Below, piece by piece: positions 37,559 through 46,870 of a stretch of DNA of 56,421 nt. The DNA comes from Salinivirgaceae bacterium (lineage in GTDB: Bacteria; Bacteroidota; Bacteroidia; Bacteroidales; SZUA-534): positions 1 through 56,421 of the forward strand of contig JAKSOL010000020.1 in NCBI GenBank assembly GCA_024405635.1. The letters are read 5' to 3'. A program made the translations under genes and the position numbers. Positions within the stretch are counted from its first letter, which is position 1. Every line of letters begins with the position of its first letter. Below the pieces are notes generated by a model. The model saw nothing but the letters and a program-made list of their open reading frames with translations. It ran no database searches and was not told the origin of the DNA.

Positions 37559-38497
37559 CTAGAAAATAAAGTTCGAGCTAATTGAACGTTGATTATAAAC
37601 GCTCTTAATAGTGTTAGCAAACAAGTCGGCAACCGAAAGAACTTTAATTTTTTCACACTCAGGATGTGCCAATGGAACGGTGTCGGTTGTGATAAACTCG
37701 GTAATTGGAGCATCCATCAAACGCTCGTAAGCTGGACCTGAAAGGATTGGGTGAGTTGCCATAACGCGAACACTAGCAGCGCCCATATCCATAATCACTT
37801 GAGCAGCTTTTGTAATTGTGCCAGCAGTGTCAACCATATCGTCAACAATTACCACGTTGCGGTCTTTAACTTCACCAATAATTTTCAAGGTGTCAACCAC
37901 ATTTGCTTTAGCGCGATGCTTGTAACCAATAGCCATTGGAGTTCCAAGATATTGCGAGTAAGCACCTGCACGTTTTGAACCTCCCATATCAGGAGCAGCT
38001 ATAGTCAAGTTTTCGATATTTTGGCTACGCAAGTATGGAACAAACACCGACGATGCATATAGGTGGTCAACAGGCAAGTTGAAGAAACCTTGAATTTGAT
38101 CGGCATGCAAGTCCATGGTAATAACGCGCGAAATGCCTGCAGTTGTAAGCAAATCGGCAACCAACTTTGCACCAATCGACACACGTGGACGGTCTTTACG
38201 ATCTTGGCGTGCAAAACCAAAATAAGGCATAACTGCAATTACTTTGTAAGCCGATGCGCGTTTTGCTGCATCAATCATCATAAGCAACTCTAGCAAGTTG
38301 TCTGATGGCTGAAAAGTTGATTGAATAATGAAAGCGTGTGTACCTCTAACGGTCTCTTCGTAAGTGGCCTGAAACTCACCATCGGCAAATCGTTGAATCG
38401 CCGAACGACCTAATGTGGTTCCATAACTATCTGCTATTTTTTCGGCCAAATACTTGGTTGCAGTTCCAGAGAAAAGTTTAATTGGACTCGCTTCCAT
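37559..38497 (-). CDS. prs: Ribose-phosphate pyrophosphokinase
   Basis: 312 residues, full length. It makes PRPP from ribose 5-phosphate and ATP for nucleotide, histidine and tryptophan synthesis. Family landmarks: RFADGEFQATYEETVRG near 41-57, the ATP-binding loop RQDRKDRPRVSIGAKLVADLL near 101, DLHADQIQGFF near 133, and the PRPP loop VIVDDMVDTAGT near 220. It is flanked by engB upstream on the same strand after a 181-base gap holding a possible -7 element. Confidence 0.97.
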   Translation of the reverse strand: MEASPIKLFSGTATKYLAEKIADSYGTTLGRSAIQRFADGEFQATYEETVRGTHAFIIQSTFQPSDNLLELLMMIDAAKRASAYKVIAVMPYFGFARQDRKDRPRVSIGAKLVADLLTTAGISRVITMDLHADQIQGFFNLPVDHLYASSVFVPYLRSQNIENLTIAAPDMGGSKRAGAYSQYLGTPMAIGYKHRAKANVVDTLKIIGEVKDRNVVIVDDMVDTAGTITKAAQVIMDMGAASVRVMATHPILSGPAYERLMDAPITEFITTDTVPLAHPECEKIKVLSVADLFANTIKSVYNQRSISSNFIF

Positions 38498-38544
38498 AAC
38501 TAACTATCTGATTTTTAATGTTTTAGTTATTAATCTTCTGCTCA

Positions 38545-38552
38545 CAAAATTA
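38545..38552 (-). promoter_or_regulatory. Possible -7 element upstream of prs
   Basis: TAATTTTG on the minus strand fits TAnnTTTG and ends 47 bases before the ATG at 38497. The region is AT-rich, so a chance match is possible. Confidence 0.4.
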
Positions 38553-38678
38553 TAAAATAATTATACGCTTAAAATGATTTGTCGCTTTTGTTTACAAAAA
38601 ATAATAAACATGCAATAAACCTAATGTTTAGCTCATTTATTGACAGACATAAAACGCTGATTAACTGAATTTTGCATT

Positions 38679-39296
38679 TTACGTCTTCAGCAAACTATTA
38701 TACTCGGCACGATTTGCCTCTGCAATAAACTCAAGTATCTCGTCGCGCCCTTGCACTTTTTCCGATGACGTTACAAAAATTGGAGGCAACTCCTCCCACA
38801 CTTCAAGCAATCGTTCTTGATAAATGGTTATTTTTTCTTCAAGCTGTCGTGCCGACAATTTATCGCTTTTGGTAAACACCAATGCTAGTGGCACTTGGTT
38901 TGTTCCTGCCCAAGTAATAAACTCCATGTCTATTGCCAAAGGTTCGTGCCGCGAGTCAATCAATATAAAAAGGCAGTAAAGGTTTTCGCGATTTAGTATA
39001 TATCCATTTATAAACGATGCCCAAGTTTCTCGCATCTTTTTTCCTGTCTTGGCATAACCATAACCCGGCAAATCAACTAAATACCATTGGTTGTTAATTA
39101 AAAAATGGTTTATTGTTTGTGTTTTACCTGGTTGAGACGACACTTTGGCCAACTTAAGCCTATTGGTTAACATGTTTATCAGCGAACTTTTGCCTACGTT
39201 TGACCGACCAATAAACGCATACTCTGGTTTATCGGGTTGCGGGCATTTTTTATAGTCGGTTGAGCTGGTTACAAATACTGCTGATTTTACATCCAT
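38679..39296 (-). CDS. engB: Ribosome biogenesis GTPase EngB (YihA/YsxC)
   Basis: 205 residues. The GTPase motifs are all present: G1 GRSNVGKSS (near 30), G2-region [11 protein letters not shown]3 DLPGYG and G4 TKSD, followed by the TSS of G5. The family assists late assembly of the large ribosomal subunit. The start lies 12 bases after the stop of the upstream glycosyltransferase gene, so the two are probably cotranscribed although functionally unrelated. Confidence 0.95.
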   Translation of the reverse strand: MDVKSAVFVTSSTDYKKCPQPDKPEYAFIGRSNVGKSSLINMLTNRLKLAKVSSQPGKTQTINHFLINNQWYLVDLPGYGYAKTGKKMRETWASFINGYILNRENLYCLFILIDSRHEPLAIDMEFITWAGTNQVPLALVFTKSDKLSARQLEEKITIYQERLLEVWEELPPIFVTSSEKVQGRDEILEFIAEANRAEYNSLLKT

Positions 39297-39308
39297 ATTT
39301 CTTTGGTT

Positions 39309-40718
39309 TTAGTTTATGCCTTTATAATTGGTGCAAAAATAAACTTCATAAGCTGTTACACCATTCATTTTTATACTTGTAAGTTTTTTAGTCGATTCAA
39401 AAAAAGGCAGTATTTGATGTTGCTGCATTTGTCTATGCTTCATTGGTCTTACTAAAATTGCATTTCTTCCTTTCAGTTGCTCAACATCTTGACCAACATA
39501 AGCAAAGTGATAAGCACGTTGATCTATAGTTTGTGGACCATAAATTGTGTCGTTTAAAAAGAAACTCAGTTTTGCAGCGGTTTGATATCCATCAACTGTA
39601 AGAATAAAAGCATTGCTATTTTGTTGATGAACGCTATCAATCTTCTGTGAAAGCATTTGCGCATCAAACCCTAACGATTGCTTTAATTGCTCCGATGTTG
39701 ACATTGCAAAAACCACCGCAATATGTGCAACGGCAGCAAGCGCTATATGCCATTTCAAAAATCGAATATCAACAAAGCGCGACAAAAGAACTATGCCCGA
39801 AACGTACGCAGGCATCAACCAATTGAATTTTACCGGCGCAACTATTGATATTAGATAAACACCTATAAACATTGGCATAAAAAAGCAAAACAAGAACCAT
39901 AGTTCTACATTAACCCTATTGGGGTCAGTAAAAATTCGCCAAAAGTACTTGCCTACTAACCACCACAAGCCAATCCACACAAGCGGCAAAAGCAAAGCCA
40001 TTTGAGTAAGCCCCAAGCCGGCTATGTTTTGCGGAACAAAATTTTCAAAAGGTTCAGCACGCTCGGTACTAGCCAAGCTAAACGACACAAAATCGTGCTC
40101 AATGTTCCAAATTAGCACTGGTTCTGCTAAAATTACAGCTATCATTAGTGCCATATATGGCCAAGGAGTTGCTAAATGTCGGCGATACTTTGCCGAAAAA
40201 ACCAGGAATAACACAAGACCAACCAACAACATAACAGCTGGGTATTTACTATCAAATGCCAATCCTAAGCAAATGCCAGCCACTATCCATTGTGCTTTCT
40301 TACCTTCAAAAATCGCACCATACAATGCGCTTATGCTCACAATCCAAAATAAAATAAGCAACACATCGGGACAGGTTACACACGAAATGGTTGCCACCAT
40401 AAGGCTGCTACTAAACAAAATCCATGCTGTATAGCGTTGTCTTCCTCTAAGTACTTTTGACGAAAAAATAAAAAAAGCTACTTGAGCTAAGGCCATCACA
40501 ACAAAGGCTCCGATTTTCAACGCTAAAATATTTTTGCCCATTAACGCTGTAAAAATCATCACCAAATAGCTAGTTAATGGTGGAAAATCGAAATACGACA
40601 TCGATGGATGTTCCGAGCAAAATGTAAAGTATGCTTCTTGCGGCGTTAATCCCAAAAACGGCAAAAACGCAAATCTTAACAGATTGAACAAGAGTACAAT
40701 TATCAAAGCTTTTTTCAT
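39309..40718 (-). CDS. GT39-type membrane glycosyltransferase (ArnT/PMT-like)
   Basis: 469 residues, multi-pass membrane protein. The N-terminal loop LTPQEAYFTFCSEHPSMSYFDFPPLTSYLV matches the PMT_2/GT39 catalytic loop, where an acidic residue follows the first membrane segment. Many hydrophobic segments follow, then a soluble C-terminal domain (about 345-469). Such enzymes move a sugar from a polyprenyl-phosphate carrier to lipid A or protein at the periplasmic face. Donor and acceptor cannot be told here. Just upstream, TATATTCG on the minus strand is one base off the -7 consensus. Confidence 0.84.
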   Translation of the reverse strand: MKKALIIVLLFNLLRFAFLPFLGLTPQEAYFTFCSEHPSMSYFDFPPLTSYLVMIFTALMGKNILALKIGAFVVMALAQVAFFIFSSKVLRGRQRYTAWILFSSSLMVATISCVTCPDVLLILFWIVSISALYGAIFEGKKAQWIVAGICLGLAFDSKYPAVMLLVGLVLFLVFSAKYRRHLATPWPYMALMIAVILAEPVLIWNIEHDFVSFSLASTERAEPFENFVPQNIAGLGLTQMALLLPLVWIGLWWLVGKYFWRIFTDPNRVNVELWFLFCFFMPMFIGVYLISIVAPVKFNWLMPAYVSGIVLLSRFVDIRFLKWHIALAAVAHIAVVFAMSTSEQLKQSLGFDAQMLSQKIDSVHQQNSNAFILTVDGYQTAAKLSFFLNDTIYGPQTIDQRAYHFAYVGQDVEQLKGRNAILVRPMKHRQMQQHQILPFFESTKKLTSIKMNGVTAYEVYFCTNYKGIN

Positions 40719-40742
40719 TGCGCCAAATTTTAGGTGCGAATA

Positions 40743-40780
40743 TAAAAAAAGCGGGAACCATATTTTTAATGATTCCCGCT
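40743..40780 (-). terminator. Terminator of ndk
   Basis: AGCGGGAA (40750-40757) pairs with TTCCCGCT (40773-40780). An A run on the plus strand gives the U run downstream of ndk on the minus strand. Confidence 0.9.
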
Positions 40781-40799
40781 TTTGATTGTAACGGTAAGT

Positions 40800-41219
40800 T
40801 TAGTAACGCTCCATTGATGGGAAGAAGAATGATGCCTCAATCAAAGCATTTTCGTCGCTATCAGAACCGTGCACTGCATTGTCTGATATTTTAGTAGCAA
40901 ACATTCGGCGAATAGTGCCTTCAGCTGCTTCAGCTGGATTAGTTGCTCCTATCAGTTTGCGATAATCGGCAACAGCATTCTCTTTTGTCAAGATGGCTGC
41001 AACAATTGGAGCCGATGCCATAAAGTTCGTCATGTCCTCAAAGAATGGTTTTCCTTCGTGAACTTTATAGAACTGTTTGGCTTGTTGCGGAGTTAATTGT
41101 GTTAGTCGCATTGCAGCAATATGGAAACCATTCTCTTGAATAATTTTCAAAATTGCTCCGATGTTTCCAGCAGCAACAGCTCCTGGCTTAATCATTGTAA
41201 AGGTTACATTTCCTGCCAT
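40800..41219 (-). CDS. ndk: Nucleoside-diphosphate kinase
   Basis: 139 residues, normal length. It transfers phosphate from ATP to other nucleoside diphosphates through a phospho-histidine. TMIKPGAV is at 8-15, FF near 59-60, and the active-site motif NAVHGSDS carries His117. The start lies 34 bases after the nfnL stop; it may be read with nfnSL or from a promoter of its own. Confidence 0.97.
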   Translation of the reverse strand: MAGNVTFTMIKPGAVAAGNIGAILKIIQENGFHIAAMRLTQLTPQQAKQFYKVHEGKPFFEDMTNFMASAPIVAAILTKENAVADYRKLIGATNPAEAAEGTIRRMFATKISDNAVHGSDSDENALIEASFFFPSMERY

Positions 41220-41253
41220 AGTAGGTTTGTTGAAGTATAGTTTAAATTAATAA

Positions 41254-42726
41254 TTATTTCTTTGTTAAGTACTCATCCATTGCGCTAGCAGCTTTGCGAC
41301 CGTCGCCCATTGCAAGGATTACAGTTGCGCCACCACGAACAATATCGCCACCTGCAAACACATCGGAAAGTGCTGATTGCATTGACTCCTCACCAACAAC
41401 AATTGTTCCCTTCTTTGAAATTTCAAGACCTTTGAAATTGGTAGGGATAATTGGGTTTGGAGAAACACCAATTGCCACAACAACAAGGTCAGCAGGAATT
41501 GTTTCTGTTTTACCCTCGATAGCAACTGGCGAACGACGACCTGATGCATCTGGCTCGCCCAACTCCATAACTTGAAGCACAGCCTCTTTTACACGACCAT
41601 TTTCGTCAGCATGATACTCAAGTGGGTTGTGCAATACGTGGAAGTCGATACCCTCTTCCATTGCATGGTGAACCTCTTCAGCACGTGCAGGAAGTTCGTC
41701 TAAACCACGACGATAAACCAAAGTTACAGTCTCGGCACCCATACGTTTAGCAGTACGAGCTGAGTCCATAGCGGTGTTACCACCACCACAAACTACCACG
41801 TTTTTGCCTTTCAAAACTGGAGTGTCAAAACCTTGACCACGACCTGCGCCCATAAGGTTGATACGAGTCAAATACTCGTTTGAAGACATTACACCAATTA
41901 AGTTCTCACCAGGAATGTTCATGAAACGAGGAAGGCCAGCGCCTGAACCTACAAAAATTCCATCGAATCCCATTTCGTGAAGTTGCTCGTAGCTGATGGT
42001 TTTTCCAACAATGGTGTTTGGCTCAAATTTTACACCCATTTGGCGTAGAGTATTGATTTCGGCCTCAACAACATTGTTTGGCAAACGGAACTCAGGAATA
42101 CCATATTTAAGCACACCGCCAATTTCGTGAAGTGCCTCAAATACAGTAACATCGTATCCTAGTTTTATCATGTCGGCAGCAAAAGCCAATCCAGAAGGAC
42201 CAGAACCAACAACGCAAACTTTTTTGCCGTTGCTTGCTGCACATTGTGGAGCTTGCATTTTTCCAGACTCGCGCTCGTAGTCAGCAGCAAAACGCTCCAA
42301 GTATCCAATAGCTACAGCCTTTTGGTTCATTTTTAGTTTAATGCAATTACCCTCGCATTGTTTTTCTTGTGGGCAAACACGACCGCAAACAGCTGGCAAA
42401 CTTGAGGTTTGTTTAATAGTTGCGATAGCCTCAGCAAACTCCTCTTTTTCAATGTGTTTAATAAAAGTAGGAATGTTAATGCCTACAGGGCAACCTTTCA
42501 TACAAGAAGGATCGCCGCAATCGAGACAACGTTGAGCCTCAGTAACAGCCATTTCTTTGGTTAAGCCTTGCTGAACTTCCTCGGTAAAGGTGGTGATACG
42601 GTAATCTGGAGCCAATTCTGGCATTTTTACACGCTCAATTGCGCCACGTTCTTTAGGACTCATCTTTTTGCGCAACTCATCGCGCCAAGGCTCGTTGCGA
42701 AGAGCCAATATTTCTTCTTTTGTCAT
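41254..42726 (-). CDS. NfnL-type / glutamate synthase beta-like NADPH oxidoreductase
   Basis: 490 residues. The N-terminal iron-sulfur region has CLDCGDPSCMKGCPVGINIP (near 68-87) and CGRVCPQEKQCEGNC (near 114-128), then an FAD-binding GSGPSGLAFA and an NADPH-binding GGGNTAMDSA. This is the GltD/NfnL family. Because the gene directly downstream of an NfnS-like gene (11-base gap) is typical of NfnSL, I infer the large subunit of the flavin-bifurcating enzyme that couples NADH, ferredoxin and NADP. Stand-alone GltD function is the alternative, but no gltB is visible. Confidence 0.9.
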   Translation of the reverse strand: MTKEEILALRNEPWRDELRKKMSPKERGAIERVKMPELAPDYRITTFTEEVQQGLTKEMAVTEAQRCLDCGDPSCMKGCPVGINIPTFIKHIEKEEFAEAIATIKQTSSLPAVCGRVCPQEKQCEGNCIKLKMNQKAVAIGYLERFAADYERESGKMQAPQCAASNGKKVCVVGSGPSGLAFAADMIKLGYDVTVFEALHEIGGVLKYGIPEFRLPNNVVEAEINTLRQMGVKFEPNTIVGKTISYEQLHEMGFDGIFVGSGAGLPRFMNIPGENLIGVMSSNEYLTRINLMGAGRGQGFDTPVLKGKNVVVCGGGNTAMDSARTAKRMGAETVTLVYRRGLDELPARAEEVHHAMEEGIDFHVLHNPLEYHADENGRVKEAVLQVMELGEPDASGRRSPVAIEGKTETIPADLVVVAIGVSPNPIIPTNFKGLEISKKGTIVVGEESMQSALSDVFAGGDIVRGGATVILAMGDGRKAASAMDEYLTKK

Positions 42727-42737
42727 TGTAGTACAAT

Positions 42738-43556
42738 TTATTTGTTATATGCAGCAAGAGCTTCTGTTTCTTCTGTTTTGTAAGCACGCATGCGAACAAG
42801 CACTTCGTCAAAATCAATTTGATGAGCATCAAACTCTGGTCCGTCAACACAAACGAACTTGGTTTTACCACCAACTGTTACACGGCAAGCTCCGCACATG
42901 CCTGTTCCGTCAACCATAATGGTGTTAAGACTAGCGATTGTTGGGATTTCGTATTTTTTAGTGGTGAGTGATGCGAATTTCATCATAATGGTTGGGCCAA
43001 TTACAATTGCGCGATCAATTTTTTCTTTTGCAATTGCAGCTTCCATACCAACGGTTACGTTACCTTTTTCGCCATACGAGCCATCGTCGGTCATAATAAT
43101 AACCTCGTCAGAGTATTTGCGAATTTCGTCTTCAAGAATAATTAAGTCTTTTGAACGAGCTGCAAGAATCGAGATTACGCGGTTTCCTGCTTTTTTCATT
43201 GCTATAACAATTGGCAACAATGGAGCAACACCTACACCACCGCCACAAGCCAACACTGTACCGTAGTTTTCAATTTCGGTAGCACGACCAAGAGGACCAA
43301 CAACATCGGTTACATAGTCGCCAACATTTAGTTCGGCCAATTTACGTGTACTAACACCAACGCGTTGTGCTACAAGGTTGATGGTTCCTTTTTCTTCATC
43401 GGCACCAGCAATGGTAAGGGGAATACGCTCGCCCTTTTCGCCAATTTTAATAATCACAAAATGCCCTGCTTTGCGCGACTTGGCAATTTGTGGAGCCTCA
43501 ATTTCGAGTTTTACTACATTTTCCGAGAAAAACTCTTTTGCTACAATTTTGTTCAC
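42738..43556 (-). CDS. NfnS-type ferredoxin-NADP reductase subunit
   Basis: 272 residues from the GTG at 43556, which yields an N-terminus (M)NKIVAKEFF like relatives I recall; the only earlier in-frame choice is a TTG at 43595, adding 13 residues, since a stop closes the frame soon above. The FAD-binding part has RIPLTIAG, the NAD-binding part GGGVGVAPLLPI, and the C-terminal [2Fe-2S] region has CGACRVTVGGKTKFVCVDGPEFDAH. This fits NfnS (sulfide dehydrogenase/dihydroorotate-dehydrogenase electron-transfer family). It is the first gene before nfnL. Confidence 0.85.
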   Translation of the reverse strand: MNKIVAKEFFSENVVKLEIEAPQIAKSRKAGHFVIIKIGEKGERIPLTIAGADEEKGTINLVAQRVGVSTRKLAELNVGDYVTDVVGPLGRATEIENYGTVLACGGGVGVAPLLPIVIAMKKAGNRVISILAARSKDLIILEDEIRKYSDEVIIMTDDGSYGEKGNVTVGMEAAIAKEKIDRAIVIGPTIMMKFASLTTKKYEIPTIASLNTIMVDGTGMCGACRVTVGGKTKFVCVDGPEFDAHQIDFDEVLVRMRAYKTEETEALAAYNK

Positions 43557-43624
43557 TGTAAATACGTTTTTATTATCTAAAGCCGTGGTTTTCAATACAC
43601 ACGGAAACCATTTTTATAAGTGCG

Positions 43625-43632
43625 CAAATATA
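43625..43632 (-). promoter_or_regulatory. Bacteroidetes -7 element upstream of nfnS
   Basis: TATATTTG followed by CGC on the minus strand, the same extended word as in front of mutS2. It fits transcription starting around 43617, upstream of both candidate starts. Confidence 0.58.
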
Positions 43633-43767
43633 GATAACTATTTGTTTTGGCGCCGCATTTTTTAGCGCTTCCAATCACTTATTTATCATATTTAACGCTC
43701 AATTAAAAATCAACTATCGTGCCAAATGCAATTTATGGGCTGTTACTACGCCCTCAATTACCTTAAT

Positions 43768-43775
43768 TATTTTTG
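43768..43775 (+). promoter_or_regulatory. Possible -7 element upstream of the acyl-CoA ligase gene
   Basis: TATTTTTG fits TAnnTTTG, 76 bases before the ATG at 43852. It is divergent from the nfnS promoter. Confidence 0.42.
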
Positions 43776-43851
43776 TTTTATCTCCACTATAATAATGGCA
43801 AGATTTTTGCATGGAGTTTTTATCATAATTTACTGATATACAGAGCAAAAA

Positions 43852-45513
43852 ATGTTAAAGGTTGAACAAAATTTGATTCTGGCGATTGAAGATAGTATAA
43901 AAGCCGGATGGGACTTGCCAGCGCTTGGCAACTATAAAGTCAACGACTATACGTATGGTCAGGTTGGCGAACATATTCTAAAGCTTCACCTCTTGTATGA
44001 AAAATGCGGCATTAAACAAGGCGATAAAGTTGCGCTAATTGGCCGAAGTGTAGCAAACTGGGGCATTGTGTACCTTGCTACTATTACTTATGGTGCCACT
44101 ATAGTTCCTATCTTGCCCGATTTTCGTCCAAGTGATGTTGAAAACATTGTAACCCACTCCGACTCGCTGCTTTTATTTTGTGGCGATGGCATTTTGTCAA
44201 CTCTCAATGGCGAGCAAATGCCAAACATTTACGCAATATTTAACATTGCAAATTGGCAAGTTTCGTTTGAGCGCGGCGACCACAAAGTGGGCGAAACTAT
44301 GGCCAACATCGATTCGTTGTTTGCTCAAAAATATCCAAACGGAATTAATGCTAGTAATCTAAAATTCCCTACAGTTGACAATTCTAACATAGGTGTAATT
44401 AGCTACACATCGGGCACCACAGGTTTTTCAAAAGGTGTTGTACTTACCCTACAAAGCCTTATGGTGAACGTTGACTACGCTACTCGCCACATGCCACTAT
44501 TCCGCGGCGACAAAATTGTTAGTGTATTACCATTGGCTCACGCCTACGGATGCGCATTTGAATTTTTGTGGCCTTTCACCGTAGGTGCTCATATCACATT
44601 CCTTGGCCGCAACGCAGGACCAACCATTATGATGGAGGCTTTTCAAACAATAAAACCTCATTTGCTTCTGTTTGTTCCGCTTCTTATTGAAAAGGTTTAC
44701 AAAAAAACCATTCAACCGTTGCTCAACAAACCTGCGATGAAAGTGCTGATGCGCATTCCGGGCATTAATATTATTCTTCGCAATAAAATAAAATCATCGC
44801 TCACCGCAGCATTTGGTGGCCGATTCCGCGAAATGGTTTGCGGCGGTGCTCCATTTAATCGCGAGGTTGAACTTTTCCTTCGCAAATTAAAATTCAACTT
44901 TACCGTAGGCTACGGCATGACCGAGTGCGGACCGCTTATCACCTATGCAAGTTGGCGCGACTCAAAAGTTGGATCGTGTGGTCAACTTATTGAAGCAATG
45001 GAAATGACCATTGACTCAAGCGATCCACAAAACCAAAGCGGCGAAATTTTAGTTAAAGGCGACAATGTGATGCTTGGATACTACAAAAACCAAGAAGCAA
45101 CAGACAAAGCCATTGATAAAAATGGATGGTTACACACTGGCGACCTTGGCGTACTTGACAAAGATGGATTCTTGTTTATTAAAGGTCGTAGCAAGAGTAT
45201 GATTCTTGGCCCTTCAGGCGAAAATATCTACCCCGAAGAGATTGAGGCAAAACTCAACAACTTGCCTTACGTAATTGAGCAAGTGGTGGTTGCCGACAAA
45301 AAGAACAAACTTGTAGCACTTGTTTATGCCGATGCTGCACAAGCTGAAAAAGACGGAGTTGACTTGCAACAAATAATGGAGCAAAACAAAACCGCATTAA
45401 ACGCTGAACTGCCAAAATTTATGCAAGTGTCAAGAATTGTACTTCGCGATTCGGAATTTGAAAAAACTCCAAAACAAAGCATTAAACGATTCTTGTACGA
45501 AAATATTGATTAA
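43852..45513 (+). CDS. AMP-forming long-chain acyl-CoA ligase family enzyme
   Basis: 553 residues, full length for an ANL-superfamily enzyme. It activates a carboxylate with ATP and joins it to CoA. Landmarks: the P-loop SYTSGTTGFSKGVV (near 184), the GYGMTECGP motif (near 353), TGDLG (near 429), the hinge GRSKSMI, and the catalytic lysine in TPKQSIKRF near the C-terminus. The sequence resembles long-chain fatty acid ligases, but the chain length accepted cannot be read. It stands alone between a divergent promoter region and a strong terminator. Confidence 0.92.
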   Translation: MLKVEQNLILAIEDSIKAGWDLPALGNYKVNDYTYGQVGEHILKLHLLYEKCGIKQGDKVALIGRSVANWGIVYLATITYGATIVPILPDFRPSDVENIVTHSDSLLLFCGDGILSTLNGEQMPNIYAIFNIANWQVSFERGDHKVGETMANIDSLFAQKYPNGINASNLKFPTVDNSNIGVISYTSGTTGFSKGVVLTLQSLMVNVDYATRHMPLFRGDKIVSVLPLAHAYGCAFEFLWPFTVGAHITFLGRNAGPTIMMEAFQTIKPHLLLFVPLLIEKVYKKTIQPLLNKPAMKVLMRIPGINIILRNKIKSSLTAAFGGRFREMVCGGAPFNREVELFLRKLKFNFTVGYGMTECGPLITYASWRDSKVGSCGQLIEAMEMTIDSSDPQNQSGEILVKGDNVMLGYYKNQEATDKAIDKNGWLHTGDLGVLDKDGFLFIKGRSKSMILGPSGENIYPEEIEAKLNNLPYVIEQVVVADKKNKLVALVYADAAQAEKDGVDLQQIMEQNKTALNAELPKFMQVSRIVLRDSEFEKTPKQSIKRFLYENID

Positions 45514-45534
45514 CAATATCTTGTCATATCACAC

Positions 45535-45573
45535 AATCCCTATGCCGACCAACTTTCGGTATAGGGATTTTTG
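45535..45573 (+). terminator. Terminator of the acyl-CoA ligase gene
   Basis: A 14-bp inverted repeat (45535-45548 with 45556-45569, one G-U type pair) is followed by a short T run. Confidence 0.88.
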
Positions 45574-45644
45574 CATTAATTAAGCAAAGCAAGCGCCTAT
45601 AAACAACGCATTTGCAAAAACCTAAAAACAAGCCGCAAACTTTA

Positions 45645-45652
45645 TATATTTG
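45645..45652 (+). promoter_or_regulatory. Bacteroidetes -7 element upstream of the deoxyhypusine synthase-like gene
   Basis: TATATTTG followed by CGCC. It would give a leader RNA of about 90 bases before the ATG at 45752. Confidence 0.58.
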
Positions 45653-45667
45653 CGCCACTGAAACAGA

Positions 45668-45693
45668 AAAGATTTTGCAAAACGCAAATCTTT
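45668..45693 (+). promoter_or_regulatory. Hairpin at the 5' end of the deoxyhypusine synthase-like mRNA
   Basis: AAAGATTTTGC pairs with GCAAATCTTT with one bulged T around a five-base loop. It sits about 8-10 bases after the predicted transcription start. It could be a stability element or a switch; no known riboswitch was recognised. Confidence 0.45.
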
Positions 45694-45751
45694 ATCAATC
45701 AGACAAATGATAGACAATTTGAATAAGTACTAATTATACAAAAACACTACG

Positions 45752-46789
45752 ATGGAAAAGAAAGATCTTTTGAAAGAAACCGTAAAGCACATCGACATTA
45801 AGAGCTACAACTCAACCGAGTTGATTGATGCAATGCGTAGCATGTCGTTCACAAGCCGCGATACCGCTCGCGCAGCCGACATTTTGATGATGATGTGCGC
45901 AGAAAAAGAGTGTACAAACATTTTGACCATTGCTGGTTCTACATCAGCTGCAGGATGTATGCAAGTTTATGTTGATATGGTAAAAAACAAAATGGTTGAC
46001 GTGGTTGTTTCAACTGGTGCATCAATCATTGACATGGACTTGTTTGAGGCTCTTGGTTTCAAACACTACATTGGAACAAAAGAAAACGTGGTTCCTGACA
46101 CCACCTTGCGCGAACTTTACATCGACCGCATTTACGACACATTTATTGACGAAGAAGAATTGCAAGCTTGCGACAACGCAACATACGAGTTGGCAAACAT
46201 GCTTGAGGCTCGCCCATATAGCTCACGCGAGTTTATTTACGAACTTGGCAAATGGTTGCACGAAGGTCGTAGCGTGAAAAAAGATAGCTTGATTCAAACT
46301 TGCTACGAGTGCGGCGTTCCAATTTTCTGCCCAGCATTTAGCGATAGTAGCGCAGGCTTTGGCATTGGCAAACACCAATGGATGCGCGCAAAAGAAGGCA
46401 AACCATACTTGAGCATCGACTCAGTTTGCGACTTTGTTGAACTAACCAAAATAAAAATGGCAGCACCTGAAACTGGTTTGTTTATGGTTGGCGGCGGTAC
46501 TCCAAAAAACTTTGCACAAGACACTGTTGTATGCGCTGAGATTCTTGGTGTTGAAGTTCCAATGCACAAATATGCTATTCAAATTACAGTAGCCGACGTT
46601 CGCGATGGTGCTTGCTCAAGTTCAACATTGCTTGAGGCAGGTTCGTGGGGTAAGGTTAGCGAGCAATTGCAACAAATGGTTTACGCTGAAGGCACAACCG
46701 TTATTCCTTTAATTGCATCGTATGTTTACCACAACGGCGATTGGAAAAACCGTGAATATAAAAACTGGCAAAAACTTTACAGCAAATAG
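45752..46789 (+). CDS. Deoxyhypusine synthase family protein
   Basis: 345 residues. The fold signature of the DHS family is visible: TIAGSTSAAGCMQVYVDMV (NAD-binding region), VVSTGASIIDMDLFEALGF, CYECGVPIFCPAFSDSSAGFG, and the active-site region VGGGTPKNFAQDT, where Lys252 aligns with the lysine that forms the covalent intermediate in eukaryotic enzymes. Bacteria lack hypusine-modified eIF5A, so the likely reaction is transfer of an aminobutyl group from spermidine to a small amine (for example a homospermidine-type synthesis). This is inferred from family knowledge, and other polyamine genes are not seen nearby. It stands alone upstream of the ilv attenuator. Confidence 0.88.
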   Translation: MEKKDLLKETVKHIDIKSYNSTELIDAMRSMSFTSRDTARAADILMMMCAEKECTNILTIAGSTSAAGCMQVYVDMVKNKMVDVVVSTGASIIDMDLFEALGFKHYIGTKENVVPDTTLRELYIDRIYDTFIDEEELQACDNATYELANMLEARPYSSREFIYELGKWLHEGRSVKKDSLIQTCYECGVPIFCPAFSDSSAGFGIGKHQWMRAKEGKPYLSIDSVCDFVELTKIKMAAPETGLFMVGGGTPKNFAQDTVVCAEILGVEVPMHKYAIQITVADVRDGACSSSTLLEAGSWGKVSEQLQQMVYAEGTTVIPLIASYVYHNGDWKNREYKNWQKLYSK

Positions 46790-46843
46790 TTACTTGCTAG
46801 CAAATTCATACAATTTTTAATAAACATTGTATTGCTAAAACTT

Positions 46844-46851
46844 TATCTTTG
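46844..46851 (+). promoter_or_regulatory. Bacteroidetes -7 element of the ilv operon
   Basis: TATCTTTG (TAnnTTTG), 20 bases before the leader peptide ATG. This would place the transcription start shortly before the leader. Confidence 0.58.
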
Positions 46852-46870
46852 CCGCGCTTTTTAGCACAAT

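Noticed and set aside
45752..46789. True hypusine formation on eIF5A
   Set aside because: The surroundings are plainly bacterial and no eIF5A-like gene is expected; the family has bacterial members acting on polyamines.
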